This document shows positions 38,201 through 50,835 of a stretch of 64,000 nucleotides of DNA, piece after piece. Positions within the stretch are counted from its first letter, which is position 1. Every line of letters starts with the position of its first letter. Position numbers and translations under genes: made by a program. Source of the stretch: Rhabdophis nuchalis (taxonomy: Eukaryota > Chordata > Lepidosauria > Squamata > Natricidae); assembly GCA_039707465.1 (NCBI GenBank), contig CM077644.1, forward strand, positions 219,890,962 to 219,954,961. The letters are read 5' to 3'. The notes below the pieces were generated by a model. That model was given only the letters and a program-made list of their open reading frames with translations. It was not told the origin of the DNA and ran no database searches.

Positions 38201-38704
38201 ATGTCATTTACTAGAGAGAAAAAATGAAAAATGCTAAAGGCACAAAATCGCATAGCTGCTCTAATAGGAACTTGTAAACAGAGAATTGGCTGAATTTAAG
38301 AAATTCAAACCAAGGAGAATTTTTAAAAGGCATATTGAAGCGGGCATTAGCCCACCTCCTTAAAGACCCCGACATGTTGAGGTCTATAGCATATGCACTA
38401 AAATACCATATTTCAAAAAAGCAATAAGGCAAATAGTATAATCATTATTTCAAAAGACATTATGATGGTAGTGTAGGCATTTTGGGTATAATTTAGTTAC
38501 AATGTATAGTATAGTCTCTGCTATGTATGCATAATTATTTTCTCCTTATGCAATTATTAGGTTCTGGAATTCAGAACAATTACAAAAAAAAAGAGTTTTG
38601 CAAAACACCCTGAGAGGTGTAACGGTCATTAGAGCAGCCTGTGGTTGATTCCATCTGCAATCCAAGAAATAGCCACCATGTAAAGTTTATTTAATTAAGC
38701 AACA
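35216..38704 (-). other. SNX18: 3' flank of SNX18, presumed to contain the 3' UTR
   Basis: AT-rich, largely repeat-free DNA downstream of the SNX18 stop, interrupted only by the hAT insertion at 37202-37554. Minus-strand AATAAA hexamers occur at 38691-38686 and 37909-37904, but nothing in the sequence fixes the cleavage site. Some of this must be 3' UTR. No other gene is recognised here. Confidence 0.5.
37202..37554. mobile_element. hAT element (CAGGGGTATCAAACTC ends)
   Basis: Ends CAGGGGTATCAAACTC and GAGTTTGACACCCCTG, with an exact 8-bp duplication tgatagag (37194-37201 and 37555-37562). 353 bp, non-coding. It may lie in the SNX18 3' UTR. Confidence 0.93.
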
Positions 38705-38958
38705 TTAAACGTTGTCATATTTGTGAAGAGCTTCTTCTAACTTTTGGGTCACTTTTTGAAAAAAAATGATTTGCTGTTGTAAGAAATGCTGCATTTGTGA
38801 TTTGAAGTCCCTGACTCGAATTCTATGGAAATGGTGAATCTCTGCCAGAGTGGCAAATGAAATAATGTTACAACGATCCTGAATCCCATCAGCCTTCTGG
38901 ATTTCCATTTTTCCTTCTTCTACGTGCCGCTTACTTTCCTTCACTTTGGTAAGGGCTC
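38705..38958 (-). CDS. SNX18: SNX18 terminal coding exon (BAR C-terminus)
   Basis: Second and last coding exon of SNX18, completing the BAR domain (residues 547-630). The acceptor TGTGCAG ends at 38959 and coding resumes at 38958. The split glycine codon (G from exon 1, GA from exon 2) gives HVQKG-ALTKVKES across the junction, as I recall for vertebrate SNX18. The sequence is helical, with ADGIQDRCN, FKSQMQHFLQQQ and the C-terminus LEEALHKYDNV, followed by TAA at 38707-38705. The joined protein is 630 aa; human SNX18 is about 628. An ATG in frame just upstream of the acceptor (38989) is intronic and should not be used as a start. A minus-strand AATAAA lies only 14 bp after the stop (38691-38686). 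It is probably not the main poly(A) site, because SNX18 transcripts usually carry long 3' UTRs. Confidence 0.95.
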
Positions 38959-39216
38959 CTGCACATTGGATAAAAAAGAACAAAAACAAAACAATTAATG
39001 AAAGATGAAAAATAGATTAAAAGATATTACCAATTTCTACATAAATTATAAATGGTTACAGTACTATATGAAATAGACACTGTAGGAATAAATCTTGTTA
39101 TTTTGAATATTATAACTTATGTCTGAACAATTCAGCAATTCAAACATCTGTTTTGCCTTGAATTTAAGACATACTTGAATTGGAATAGCTTTTGTCTTTC
39201 AAAATAGTAGGTAAAT

Positions 39217-39297
39217 ATTGCTTTCAATCTAAGATATTATGTCTCCACATTCTATAGATTGCTTTCAATCTAAGATATTATGTCTCCACATTCTATA
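39217..39297. repeat. Tandem duplication, 41-bp unit
   Basis: Two adjacent, virtually identical copies (39217-39257 and 39258-39297) of a sequence beginning ATTGCTTTCAATCTAAG, about 260 bp upstream of the SNX18 terminal exon. Confidence 0.95.
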
Positions 39298-39472
39298 ATG
39301 CTTTATCTGTATTTAAGAATAGGGTACAAAAAGTAAGTAAAAGTGAACAAAATATCATCTAAACTTGTTTATTAACCAAATAAAATTCTTTTTTCAGAGA
39401 ACATTTGGTATTGCTAGAGATATTTTGAACTACTCCCTGGAATTCTTTTGTTTGCTTAAAAATATTTAAAGC

Positions 39473-39508
39473 CAACTTTGACTTCAACTTTGACTTCAAC
39501 TTTGTCTT
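39473..39508. repeat. 12-bp minisatellite, three units
   Basis: CAACTTTGACTT repeated three times, the last with one change. Confidence 0.9.
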
Positions 39509-39564
39509 CATACACTCATTTGAAGTAAATAAAATCAAATTCAAAGAACCATTTAGAACCGAGG

Positions 39565-39640
39565 TGTCCACTCTTTAAGACTTGTAGACCTCAACCCCAA
39601 GAATTCCCCACTCAGATGGTTGAAAATCACATTATAATTG
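39565..39640. mobile_element. Decayed palindromic hAT MITE, left half
   Basis: 'gaggtgtccactctttaaga' and 'cctcaaccccaagaattccc' match the family core. The right arm is lost. Confidence 0.5.
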
Positions 39641-40542
39641 CACAATAGTCTGAAACATATTACCATGCGTTGGATATGTTTTCATAATTCTGTTAATTTT
39701 ATTTTGTAAACCTTTCTGATAAACCATTAAAAGTGTTAAGTGGTACACACATTTTAGTACACCTAAATCTGCGGCTAAATTTGTACACCTCCAAAGTCAG
39801 AAAGACATACAAATCAACCATTTGTCCCAGCTTTCCTCAATCTATTTTTTTAAAACAGTGGCCATAAACATCCTAATATAAATGAATGGTGGCCCATGGT
39901 GTCTCCTTCCCTCTGGAGTCTGTTGTCACAGATTAAGGCATGCTGGAATTGCAAGAAAGGCAACTCTGAAAGGTAACTCCACAAACCAGCCTTATGTTAA
40001 AGCCATTTTAATATTAATTAGCCATAATAGGATTTTAATAACTAGTTCCAAGCAAGGTCATTTTACCTACTGGATTAAAAAAATATGCAGCTACCATTAC
40101 ATTAAGCCAAAATGCCTCCTGAGTCTTACAAGTAGAATATGTGAGCGTTGTATGGAAAAAGTCAGCTTGTTGGAGCAGCTGCTTTAAACTTTTTAAAACT
40201 TTCCAAGAGTATTTGCTGAAGAAGCTCTTTCAAATTGCTGCAGAATCTATTTCATAGAGTCTGTTCATAAAAGTACCGTGAGATATAGTGGTTGCCAAAT
40301 TTCAAGGAACCCTTATTCTGAGTTCATTACTGGCATGCAAGTCTCTAAATAGCATCAGGATTTCCAAGACTCCTAGGACTCAATTGGAAAATCCATGTCT
40401 TACACTACAGTAGGTGGTACTATAAAAGTAACAGTTGGGTGAGTTGATTGATTCTGGAAGTGTCCTAAGTTTGTAAAATATTTACTGCAAGTGCTGGTAG
40501 GAAGGGATGAACTGGTTAGATATTATTTTCACATTCTCTATA

Positions 40543-40893
40543 TAGGAAGTCCCTGTCCCTGACTGTTGATCAAAACTATGATAGCCTTGAAAAAGTGACT
40601 TACAATTTGTCCTCAAAATTACAAATTGCAACCACCTAGCATTTACAACAGCATCTTGTGATCAATTGCAATCTGTGGCTTCCCAGCTGGCATCTGACAT
40701 TGGGGAAGCTAATTCACTTAATGATTGTGCGACACATTTAATGACCACATAACTTCAGGACAACAGTAATTAGTTTAATGACTGTGGTAAAAATGGTTGT
40801 AAAACTGGATCCAGTCATGTGATGACTTGTTTAAGCTGTATCACTTAGCGACTGAAATGCTGGTTGCAATTGTGGTTATAAGCTAAGGGTTAC
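40543..40893. mobile_element. Divergent Tigger-like MITE
   Basis: 'aggaagtccctgtccctgac' at the left, 'gaaaaagtgacttacaattt' inside, and 'ggttataagctaagggttac' at the right fit a diverged member of the family. Confidence 0.55.
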
Positions 40894-41234
40894 GTGCACT
40901 TTGTTTTAAAAGGGTATAGAATCATATCTTCAAAAATGGGTATCATAAAGAATCCTATTGGTAAAGGAGGGTAGGGAGAAGCTTCCACAATGCAGGCACC
41001 ACAGCTCTCTAGACAACAGAAACTGTAACAGGCCCACTCTGCTGGAACCAGGCCAACTAAAGACTGTTGTCACATTTACCTTAGAAATCTACTTTCAAAA
41101 TATGAAGCTACAGGAACCACACGGAGACCAACTAGTCTAAGTCAAAAATCACAGAGGAGTACAGGTTAGGCGAAGCTACAAGGCAATAAACCAAAAAACA
41201 AAACAAAAACCCTTTACCTGTCCTTTCTTAATGA

Positions 41235-41640
41235 CCTTCCATTTATTATTCATTTATTTACATTTATATGCCATTTATCTTCCCAATTAGGCGACTCTCT
41301 ATAGATCATAAAAAGATAAACTATAAAAATAATTAAGATATTAAAACTATGCAAATTCAAAATTCAAAAATAAACCAAAAAACAAACCAAGGCCAAGAAA
41401 CAGATGGCTTGGATAGGAGGCCTTCTTATCCTGTCAACCTCATCCAGCAGTGAGTGCCCCCCCCCCTTCTCAGGACACCAAACCAACCGGAAGAACTAAA
41501 CTGTAATATCCTTTGAGAAGACCAAAAGGGTGGAAGAGTGTTCCACAGGGCTGGGGCCACAGCAGAGAAGGCTGTTCTTGACTCTACCCACTGAAATTGC
41601 TTAGCAGACGGAGTCCATAGCTGGCTTCTTCCACTGGCCT
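41235..41640 (-). mobile_element. CR1/L3-like LINE 3' fragment
   Basis: The plus strand begins 'catttatatgccatttatct' and later has 'gtgttccacagggctggggc', the pattern of an ancient CR1/L3-type 3' end in reverse. Confidence 0.5.
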
Positions 41641-41885
41641 AGTTCCATTGGGGTAAGATGGCTCCTCAGATATCCTGCATCCCTGCATTCCCCTTCCTTG
41701 TTGCAAGTAATGTTCTGTCTTGACTAATTCAGTAAATATTATTCTTAACAGTACTTCTCTTTCCAGAAAAGTAAAGCTAACATCTTATAGTTGGTTTTTC
41801 AGTGTATACCTGATAAGGGTTTTCAGACCCAGATAAGGTTAGCTGTCAGTTTGTGAACCATCTCTATGAATACTATCAAACTGCC

Positions 41886-41888
<3 letters not shown>

Positions 41889-41925
<37 letters not shown>
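41889..41925. repeat. (GA)n microsatellite
   Basis: About 18 GA units inside SNX18 intron 1. Confidence 0.97.
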
Positions 41926-41928
<3 letters not shown>

Positions 41929-42205
41929 TTCCAAGCATACCTGTGGTCAAAAAGGAATCTCAAACTGGCCTATGAATGCGCATGTCTAAACTACCATCTC
42001 TCATTGGCTGTGATTTATGACGAAGGCTGAGGGGAGGACAGTAATGTGGGCAAGGTTCAGAAGCAAAAAAGATGGCTGCAACGAAGAAATGCCAGGATGT
42101 TAATCCTAATAAATGATTGGATTTCTTTTGAACCTTGTCTCGAGGCTTGTAAATTTGTTAGGTTTTCTTCTGGGAACTTGACATTAGCATTGCATTGTTA
42201 TAGAA

Positions 42206-42598
42206 CACTAATGGTGAACCTTTTCAGCACCGAGCATGCGTGCACTTTGTGCTCGCTCGCTGGGGACGCGCCATGGAAGACAAGCTGCCAAGTGGGCATG
42301 GGCATGCCGGGAAATGAATTTCCAGTTTCTGGTGCGCATGCGCACCAGCCAGCTTGCCTCCTGGTTACTGGTGCACATGTGCGTGCAACGATCAGCTGAC
42401 TGCTGCACATGTGCCCAACGGAAACCAGAAGACCAGCTCTTCCTGTTTCCAGCACTGCCGCATGTGCAAAAAACAGCTGATCGTCGTGCGTGCCTGCGTG
42501 CCAGAAACCCAGAAGAGGAACGGGCAACACTGTGTGTGCCAGCCGGCATAGCTCTATGTGCCACTTCGGGCATGCACGCCACAGGTTTGGCGTCATGG
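42206..42598. mobile_element. hAT element (TAATGGTGAACC ends)
   Basis: Ends CACTAATGGTGAACC and GGTTTGGCGTCATGG. The flanking 8-mers ttatagaa and ctatagaa match at 7 of 8. CpG-rich interior. Long open frames on both strands here are by-products of its base composition. Confidence 0.85.
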
Positions 42599-44208
42599 CT
42601 ATAGAAGCTTAATACTAATTCTTAGTGTTATGACAAATTTAAAATAACACAATTTTTTTGAATTACTTTCTTTTCTTAAAAAGAATGCTTACATTAACCT
42701 TTTAGTGTGGTTCAAGATGGTATGCAATCTCAGTTTTAATGGTTATAGTTTGCAAAGTCCAACTTTTTGTTCTACAGTACAAACTCTCCACAATCCCATC
42801 AAAAACATATTGCATCATTCAAGAGTAGAAACTGATACAGATGCATATCTGGTTCACACATTTGGTTTTGACAGTTACAGTAATACTGAGACAAATCACA
42901 AGGTCCAAATTACAAGGTACAGGTAGATATAAGTTTCTGAGAGGAGCAGATCCATCAGTGAGTGAACTGAATTGGATTCCACAGTTATTGTTCTTTTTCT
43001 TCACTCAGACTCCAAAGTTATTGAAAAATCACTTTCCCTAAATTTCAGAAAAACAAAAAAAATAGTATATACACACAGAGGGCATCAAGATATGAATTCA
43101 CTTTAACTTGAGTATCTTTGCTGGAAGCAATAGCTTAAAATTCTGTATCATGGAACAGATTTGATGAACGTATGCAAAATTTATGTTTTTCAATTATAAA
43201 ACATGTGCTTTAGTGCTTTTTAAATAACAAAATTATTGTTACAATAATTTTTCACCTATTCATTATTAAACAAATAAAACCAAATCAGGAAGACTACTAA
43301 GATGATAAAAAGAAAGCCAAGTTGTATGAGAAACAATTATGGAAAGGATGGTTAGCCTGCAGAAGAAAGTACTGATAGAAAGTATCAATAACACTTGTCA
43401 GAGAACTCCAAAAGTTTGCAGTTAGGGGAAGGCTTATTTTCTGTTGCTCTTGTAGGCATAAATGGAACTAGGGAAATGGAAAACAGCAGATTCAGGTTAG
43501 GCATATTTTTCTTGGATGCTAACACTGATAACATTTGTTACATTTCAACTTTTTGACACACTGTATTATTCTGGAACAAATCTCCAGAATACTCTTTCCA
43601 GCATTCTTGCTTCAGTTTCAGTCCAAATAATTTCATTCCTTTACCATGTGTATGCATAAGCAAACATATGCTTGATAAAAACAACGATACATTTTTCAAA
43701 AGTAGATATTCATCAAATAATCTTCATTCTCATTGGATTTCCAATTGTACTCTCTAATTCTGTCCCACCCCATCCATTCATGTTGCCTAGCAAAATATTT
43801 CCCCGTAAGATCGCACTTAATTGGAATGTTTTGCAAAACTGTGTCTGCTTTTTCCAGGTTAACAGTTGCCTGTTATGCTCCAATAAGCATAACATGAGTC
43901 GGAACCATGAGCATAGAAATGGAGGTGTCAAAATCTGCAAAATAATTGATGTACAACTGCGATTCAAGTTCAGTCCTCTGCGTACATATTTACAAGTTCA
44001 ATGTACCCCCCTACCCCTAAAAAAGGGGCAGCGATAGATTTATTTGGTACATTTATTTATGGCTGCCCATCTCACATCTACGATTCTGACAGGAGTTTAG
44101 ATCATGATGCTGTTCCCACCAACTTCATCCCACCCCACGATGTGGATATTGCTGAATGGGGCATTCTTTATCTGACACTTCCAAAAAATGTGAGACAAAA
44201 CTAATGTT

Positions 44209-44292
44209 TCTCAACCTTGGCAATTTGAAGACATGTAGACTTCAACTCCCAGAATGTTGGCTAGGGAACACCTTCAAATTGCAGAAGTTGAG
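44209..44292. mobile_element. Decayed palindromic hAT MITE
   Basis: 'tctcaaccttggcaatttga' and 'acttcaactcccagaatgtt' on the left, 'ttcaaattgcagaagttgag' on the right. Confidence 0.6.
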
Positions 44293-44944
44293 AAATAAAA
44301 ACACAGAACATATGATACCTCATTTTTGAACAGGTTCATTGTTGGAAAAGTTTCAGTTAGTCTGAATATTATTTCACATTTTTGTTAGTGTAAACAGAAT
44401 GCTAAAACCAGATTTTCATCAACTTCAGTCATCAACTTGACTGAATTGGTATGTACAAGTATAAACTACCAAAATAAAATAAATCAGGGGCAGGCATTAT
44501 AAATTCATCTTCATTCCCCCCTACTCCTTTTCCATTTATAAAAAATGTAATCAAGACATTGATTATAAAAACAAATTCTAGATTTAGATATATATCATAT
44601 TGCATGTCTTTTTCAGCAGGCATATAAAATACCTTTTAACTGACATTATTTTTATTTTTTTAAAACAATCTTCAATAGCTTACTTATATTGCGATCACAA
44701 TTAAGTGCATTGTAAATCAACTGTGGGCAACATGAAACTCTCAGGTAGCTTGTGCAATTTCCTTTAATGCTTCTGGAATGTAGTCTGGTCCTGGCTGGCC
44801 TTTTAAATTGATTCACAGAATGACCCAATTCATACTTTCCTCTAATCATGTCCCAGCTATCTCTGCAAATGAACAAGACTCATTCTCAACTGCCCAGGTA
44901 GACTTTTGAGAATAACTGCCCCACAATGGCTCTTCATCTCTGTA

Positions 44945-45344
44945 CAAGTAGTCCCTGACTTACATTTCATTTAGTGATTGTTCAAAGTTACAAAGGCACT
45001 GAAAAAGTGATTCATGACTGTTTTTCACTCTTACGACTGTTGTAGCATCCACATTCCACACGGTTGCCTGATCAAAATTTGGATGCTTTGCACCAGGCTC
45101 ATATTTATGATAGTTGCAGTGTCCTGGGGTCATATGATCACCTTTTGTGACCTTCTGACAAGCAAAGGCAATGGGAGGGCCAGATTGACTTATACAACCA
45201 TGTTACTAACTTAATAGCTGCAGAGATTCACTTAGCATCTGTGGAAAGAAAGGCTGTAAAATAGGGCAAAATTCACTTCACAGTTGTCTTGCTTAGCAAC
45301 AGAAATTTTGGGCTCAATTGTGATTGTAAGTCAAGAGCTACCTG
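44945..45344. mobile_element. Full-length Tigger-like mariner MITE
   Basis: 400 bp with ends CAAGTAGTCCCTGACTTAC and GTAAGTCAAGAGCTACCTG, flanked by TA on both sides (44943-44944 and 45345-45346). This is the reference copy for the family in this window. It has no transposase frame. Confidence 0.88.
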
Positions 45345-45361
45345 TACTCTACTCCCCACTG

Positions 45362-45760
45362 GACAGGGCACAGTGGTTAGAATGCGTATTGCAGGCTAAC
45401 TCTGCCCACAGCCAAGGGTTCAATCCTGACTGGTCAAGGTTGACTCAGACTTCTATCCTTCCGAAGTTGGTAAAATGAGGAATCAGATTGTTGGGGACTT
45501 TTTCTCTGACTTTTTATACATAAATTATAATTTGGTAGGGTTTTTAAATGGGTTTTAGCACGGGTTCTAAATTATTTAATATGTTTTAATGATATATATT
45601 GTTTTGTATTGTGATTTTAGTAATGCCTGTGCGCCGCCCAGGGTCCTAACAAGGAGAAGGGCGGGGTATAAATTCGAAATAAATAAATAAATAAAATAAA
45701 TAAATATGTTATAAAGCACTATGAAGCAGTATATAAGTCTAAATGTTATTGCTGTTACTA
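45362..45760 (+). mobile_element. Sauria-type SINE split by an L2-like 3' end
   Basis: Head 'cacagtggttagaatgcgta', B-box-like GGGTTCAATCCTG and body 'ggtaaaatgaggaatcagat' lie left of the insertion. The Bov-B-like tail ('gaagcagtatataagtctaa') resumes at about 45705. Confidence 0.88.
45499..45704 (+). mobile_element. L2-like LINE 3' end nested in the SINE
   Basis: 'gtgcgccgcccagggtccta' and 'aaggagaagggcggggtata' followed by AAATA units mark the 3' terminus. It separates the two halves of the SINE. Confidence 0.85.
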
Positions 45761-47466
45761 TCACCTGAACTGAATACAAAGCTTTGCAAAACACTCTTTG
45801 TTCTTATTTCTTTTTGCTCCTGTAGAAAGCCAAAATGTTTGATTGATTGTCTGCATCAAATAAGGTAAGATACATAAGATTCCATTTAAAGATGAGGTCT
45901 GCTGGCATAGAAGAGTGTATCACTTTATCCAGAGTTAAGTAGAACAGTCTTCCAGTAAAATATTTTATTTAGTTTTATCATTGTATCTTGATTTGTTTTT
46001 CATTATTCTGCTTATATTGTCTTCAATACATTTAATTGTTTGATTAAAGTAGATTTTGTTGCAGTCTTAGGAATGTGTCTTCTTCTATGGCTAAGCTGTT
46101 TACCTGGATCTAATTTAATCTAAATGGAGTTATTTCTTTTGTAAGACCGGAAACTATTCTGCTTCAGAATTTCCTAACACTCAAAAGTTTCTAATTTCAT
46201 GATATTGTATCTGAAAAAGGTTTTATGCGAAACTTTTGAACTCTGACAATGAAAAATCTGAGTGAGTTTTGGATTGCCACTGAATGAACCTAAAGCAAAG
46301 TGGGAGGTAAACCACAGTTCCCAGTTTTCTCCCCACATTTCTTGGCTCTGGTTACATCAAAAACACAACAGGAATTGAATACATATACCAAATAACAGAT
46401 ATCTATTACTTTATATCATATAAGGGTGGTCAAAATATGAGGGAAATCTAGTGAAAATTCTGCTAAAATTATATGAGTCATGCAACCCAGAATGGCTGAC
46501 TTTTGAAGGAGCACATGTGCTAATGCAACTTCCCAACTCTATTCATTTGCATTCAGAAAGAGCTATTAAACAAATCAGGATATGATTATAAATGGTTCAT
46601 TTAGTGTTAAAATGTGAATTAGGATCTCTAAATTGATTTTTCCTTACAAGCCAACATTAATTCTAGACTTTGTCTTTCTCTTAAGATTCTAGCATTTGGG
46701 GGAGTAATTTTTTTTAAAAAAAATTGGATGTAAATAGTCAAGGAGGGGTAGTCAACGTTTGTTCAGCTGTTCCCATTGGCAAAACCCCCCAGGCCCTACA
46801 TGAAAAAAATTTGGTAGTAGGCAAAAGTACACTTGTTTGCCAGAATGTTCAGCAAAAACAGTATGCAAAGTTTGGGGATGGCATGTATTCCACCCTACCT
46901 TTTTTATTGTTTTGAAATGGAAGTTCTCAAGTTTTCTCACGACCTAAGGATTTTATAAATTATACAGAATAGCTTAATTAACTCTATGACCTTGCATATA
47001 GATAGCCTATTTGATATCAGTTGCATTTCCGTTAAGCACCAAATTTTGGGGGTTGTTTGGACAAACAATGGTGCTACATATCCCTGAGCAATGGACAGCT
47101 TTGGTACCCTTTTACATCCTGGAGTCAAAGTGCTGATCTATCTTTCTATCTTTCTAAGCACAGCAGATTCCAGCTTTGTAACTCAGTAAGCTTTGAATTG
47201 AAGCAGAGAGACACAAAGGGGAGGAAAAAGTATAGCCCATGGTAGAGGGATGAGGCAGCATATATTGCTGAGAACAAGAATATCATCTTATCGTGAAAGG
47301 TTCAGGAGTCCAAAGTTTCATATTTGGACAGGAATGGAAAACATATCTACCACCTTATGTATATGATTCTTCCATTGTTATTGCTTCAGAACAATTACTT
47401 TGTTCAATCACAATTTTCCCTTTACTTCTTTCCAGCATTCAAAGATTTTCCAGAAAGACTGCAAAG

Positions 47467-47522
47467 GAGGGAAGGCAGGAAGGAAAGGGAGAGAGAGAAA
47501 GAGAGAGGGAGAGAAGGAAGAA
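47467..47522. repeat. Purine-rich (GAAA/GGGA) microsatellite
   Basis: Imperfect GA-rich tract in SNX18 intron 1. Confidence 0.85.
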
Positions 47523-47986
47523 ATACAAAATTTAGCTGTTGCTAGAAATAGCTAAACAATAATAGTTTTATTTACATACATATCTCTTTTGAATCAAAAT
47601 CTCATGTTAAAATTAAAATCTAAATACAACAACAATAATAACGTATAATCAAACAAAAAACAACCTTAACTTAAAGTTGGAGAACGTACAATACGCCAAT
47701 AACTGTTTTTATTGCGTGGAACAGATAGAAAGGTATGTGTTAGCTGAACTCTTTAGGAAGAGTTTTCAATGCTAATGTATAAACAAGTGTATATTCTTCT
47801 TGATAGCCCATTGCCCTCATATCAGATGACAAACAGGATACCCTTCATAGAAAATTTCGATTTGAGGACTTGTATATGGAAACAAACAGTTATTCAAGAA
47901 CTACTGATAGCCAAGGTATGGTAAAAGTTTAACACTAATTTGCTAGCTTCTTAGTCTCTCTCTTGTTATTAGTAGTGGTTGTAACT

Positions 47987-48251
47987 CAGCGGTTCCCAAC
48001 AGTTCTGGTTTTGCGGACTGGATGAGGTGGGAGGGGAGAGGGCATGGTTCTGTGCAAAAAATGGGCTCATGCGCGAGTGTGGGCAGCTCTATTTGCGCAA
48101 GTGACAGGTGCACATACTCACCACCTGCACAAATGGAATTTTGCTCACATGCACACTGTTCACCCAAGTGGAGCTGCACACGTGAGCCTGCTTTCCCACT
48201 GCTTGCATGGCCCAGTTCCACCTCCCGCGGCCTGAGGGTTGAGGACCCATG
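47987..48251. mobile_element. hAT-like element (CAGCGGTTCCCAAC end)
   Basis: The left end CAGCGGTTCCCAACAG and right end GGTTGAGGACCCATG resemble the 603-922 family. No clear target duplication was found. Confidence 0.6.
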
Positions 48252-49032
48252 TAATACATATACATACACAGTACATAAAACTAACTCAAAACCAGCACTT
48301 TGAACTGAACTGGAAAAAATAGCAAATACAAAAACCAAGACCTAATTAGTAATCTATCTGCAGACCTCAAGCAATTGTCAAAGGTAATCCTACATTCGAA
48401 TAAAGTGGTGAAAGCATGAGTAACTGAGGCTGGGGAAGCTGATGAACAGCACTGGTGACGACTGATTGGATTTGCTACCTCCAAGATAAAGTAAAAATGA
48501 ATAACTTTATCTTTATAATACTTTGTGAACATGTTTGATCTCCGAGGGTTTTGTTCATAAGGTAAACTGTTAAACTTGCTGGATAGCCCAGTGGGATGCA
48601 TATATGCTGGAAACGAACTGAAAATATGCTGACCTTATTGTGAATAGGCTCAATTATGAATTGTTACTTTGATTGGATTTGTCATTCATGCTCTTCAATA
48701 TTACTATTTGCTTCATTCCTTACAACTCATTAAATTCAGAGACTGATTGAGCTCTGCATAGACAGCAGCACTAGCATTAATAATAGTAAATACTCTGCCC
48801 TAACTTTACATTATCCTTTATAAATTGCTTGTGTATAACTTGTGTAGTCCTTGTATCATGCTTGGACACATCATTATATGGAAATAAATAATTAGGAAAA
48901 GTTGAAGGAAAAAGAGGAATCAAATGACCGGTGAATGACAAGGTGACGGATTCAGTTATGACAACAGTGAAAATGCCACAAAAAGGTTAAAAGGCCAGTT
49001 TGATAGTAAATTATTCTGGAAACTATCTAGGT

Positions 49033-49312
49033 AAGTAATGGCGAACCTTTTTGGCACCGAGTGCCCAAACTGGAACATGCGTGCGTGCATATACATGCAT
49101 GCACCGGCCAGCTGGTCTTTGAGTATCCAGCGCACGCATGTGCACTGGCCAGCTGGTCTTTGGGTTTCCAACACTCCAGCATGCACAATGACCAACTGGC
49201 CAGCATGCATGCATGTGCCGAAAACCAGAAGAGCAGCTGGTGACAGCGTGGATGTCCAGAGAGGGCTCTGGGTGCCACCTCTGCGACGCATGCCCTAGGT
49301 TCGCCATGACAG
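49033..49312. mobile_element. hAT element (TAATGGCGAACC ends)
   Basis: Ends AAGTAATGGCGAACC and GGTTCGCCATGACAG. The flanking 8-mers atctaggt and acctaggt match at 7 of 8. Confidence 0.85.
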
Positions 49313-49756
49313 ACCTAGGTAGTCAATACTGACTTAACAGTACTTATTCATTCATTCAGTGATCCATCTTTTGCTGGGTAGAACAACTGTCCTCTGTACT
49401 TGCCTTACAATCCCACTAAAGTTTTTGCTTTATGGTTACAAATACCAAGAAACACATTGAAATTTGAATTAAAACAATTACAACTGCAATTTTTACAAGA
49501 TTTACAAACTTTTCTTTTCTCCAAGAAAGCACAGCCTAACAAACAATACATGCAGTTTTATTAGCTCTTAAGTTTACTAAAGGAAAGTCAACAGTCTTCA
49601 AGTCTAAATAGTGATATGAATTATGACGTCCTGTCTTCAAGTACAGCACTTTTGACTAAAACATCACTGCAGAAACTATAAAGAATATTACAAACTTTAA
49701 AATATAATTAACACAACCCAAATTTTGGAATATCTCAAATCATTACAGCCTCAGTA

Positions 49757-49982
49757 CAAGTAGTCTTCCTTTAGCAACTGCCTCTGATAGTGACCATTCC
49801 AGTTATGACAGTGATGAAAAAGTAACTTTGTCTCTGATATCCACATTTGCAACCTTTGCAGCTCTTTAAAGCAAAGGAAAGCTGGAGTAAAATGGTAATA
49901 TTGTGATGGTTTGAGTCGTGACAACATCATTTAACATGCAAATTGCTGGTTCCCATGGTGGTCACTAAATGAGGAATACTTG
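49757..49982. mobile_element. Tigger-like MITE, short subfamily
   Basis: 226 bp with ends CAAGTAGTCTTCCTTTAGC and complementary TGAGGAATACTTG, flanked by TA on both sides (49755-49756 and 49983-49984). Confidence 0.8.
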
Positions 49983-50149
49983 TACTGAAAAACTTTTATA
50001 AAAGCAGATGATGTGTGGATATGAGCAAAACACTGAAATGTTCTTCAGCATTTAGATCACATCATCCTAGTTTGCCATTAAGAGGCAAAAGTATCCAATC
50101 ATGATTGTCCATGGATGAAACAAGATGATGTAGTCATGCAGATTATGAA

Positions 50150-50503
50150 CTATGGTGCTGGGGAAGATTCCTGCGAGTCCCTTGGACTGCAAGGCGATCA
50201 AACTGGTCAGTCCTAGAGGAGATCAACCCTGACTACTCTTCAGAAGGCCAGATCCTGAACATGAAACTCAAATACTTTGGCCATCTAATGAGAAGGAAGG
50301 ACTTACTGGAGAAAAGCCTAATGCTGGGACAGATTGAGGGCAAAAGAAGGAGGCACCAGAGAATGAAGTGGCTGAATGGAGTCACTGAAGCAGTAGGTGT
50401 GAGCTTAAATGGACTCCAGAGGATGGCAGAAGACAGGAAGGCCTGGAGGAATGTTGTCCATGGAGTCATGATGGGTCGGACATGACTTTGCAACTAACAA
50501 CAA
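50150..50503 (+). mobile_element. Bov-B LINE, 3' coding end
   Basis: The frame reads DYSSEGQILNMKLKYFGHLM and RKAWRNVVHGVMMGRT, ending at a stop (50483-50485), then the Bov-B 3' end 'ctttgcaactaacaacaa'. 5' truncated. In SNX18 intron 1. Confidence 0.9.
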
Positions 50504-50835
50504 GTCATGCAAAGGCCACAACCTATGTAGTTGCAGCAACCATCCTGATGCAACTACACAAGAGCAGCACTTGTATATTTACATCATTGTACACATCATA
50601 CTTCATTGCTGATACTGCCTTGCCCAGTGCATACTAGTCCATCTCCAACTCACTAAATTTCGGTGTGTTTCTGATGGTTTGTTCTTGTTTTTGCTAATCT
50701 ACTTGAGACTGCAAAAGCAGGTACAGAATGTGGGTTGCAGGCTGTCTGTTTAGTTCTACAAGATACAATTTGTAAAACTCTAATCAAGTGACCTCTGTCT
50801 TGAGATGGGTGGGGAAGGGTGGGGATGATTTTTGT

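Noticed and set aside
38686..38691. AATAAA just after the SNX18 stop as the poly(A) site
   Set aside because: It would leave an implausibly short 3' UTR. It may be used rarely, but nothing else supports it.
38959..38989. ATG in frame upstream of the SNX18 terminal exon
   Set aside because: The bases belong to the intron and its acceptor. Homology begins exactly after the AG at 38959.
42046..42604. Overlapping 117-132-aa frames on both strands
   Set aside because: They arise from the CpG-rich interior of a non-coding hAT element. No domain is recognisable.
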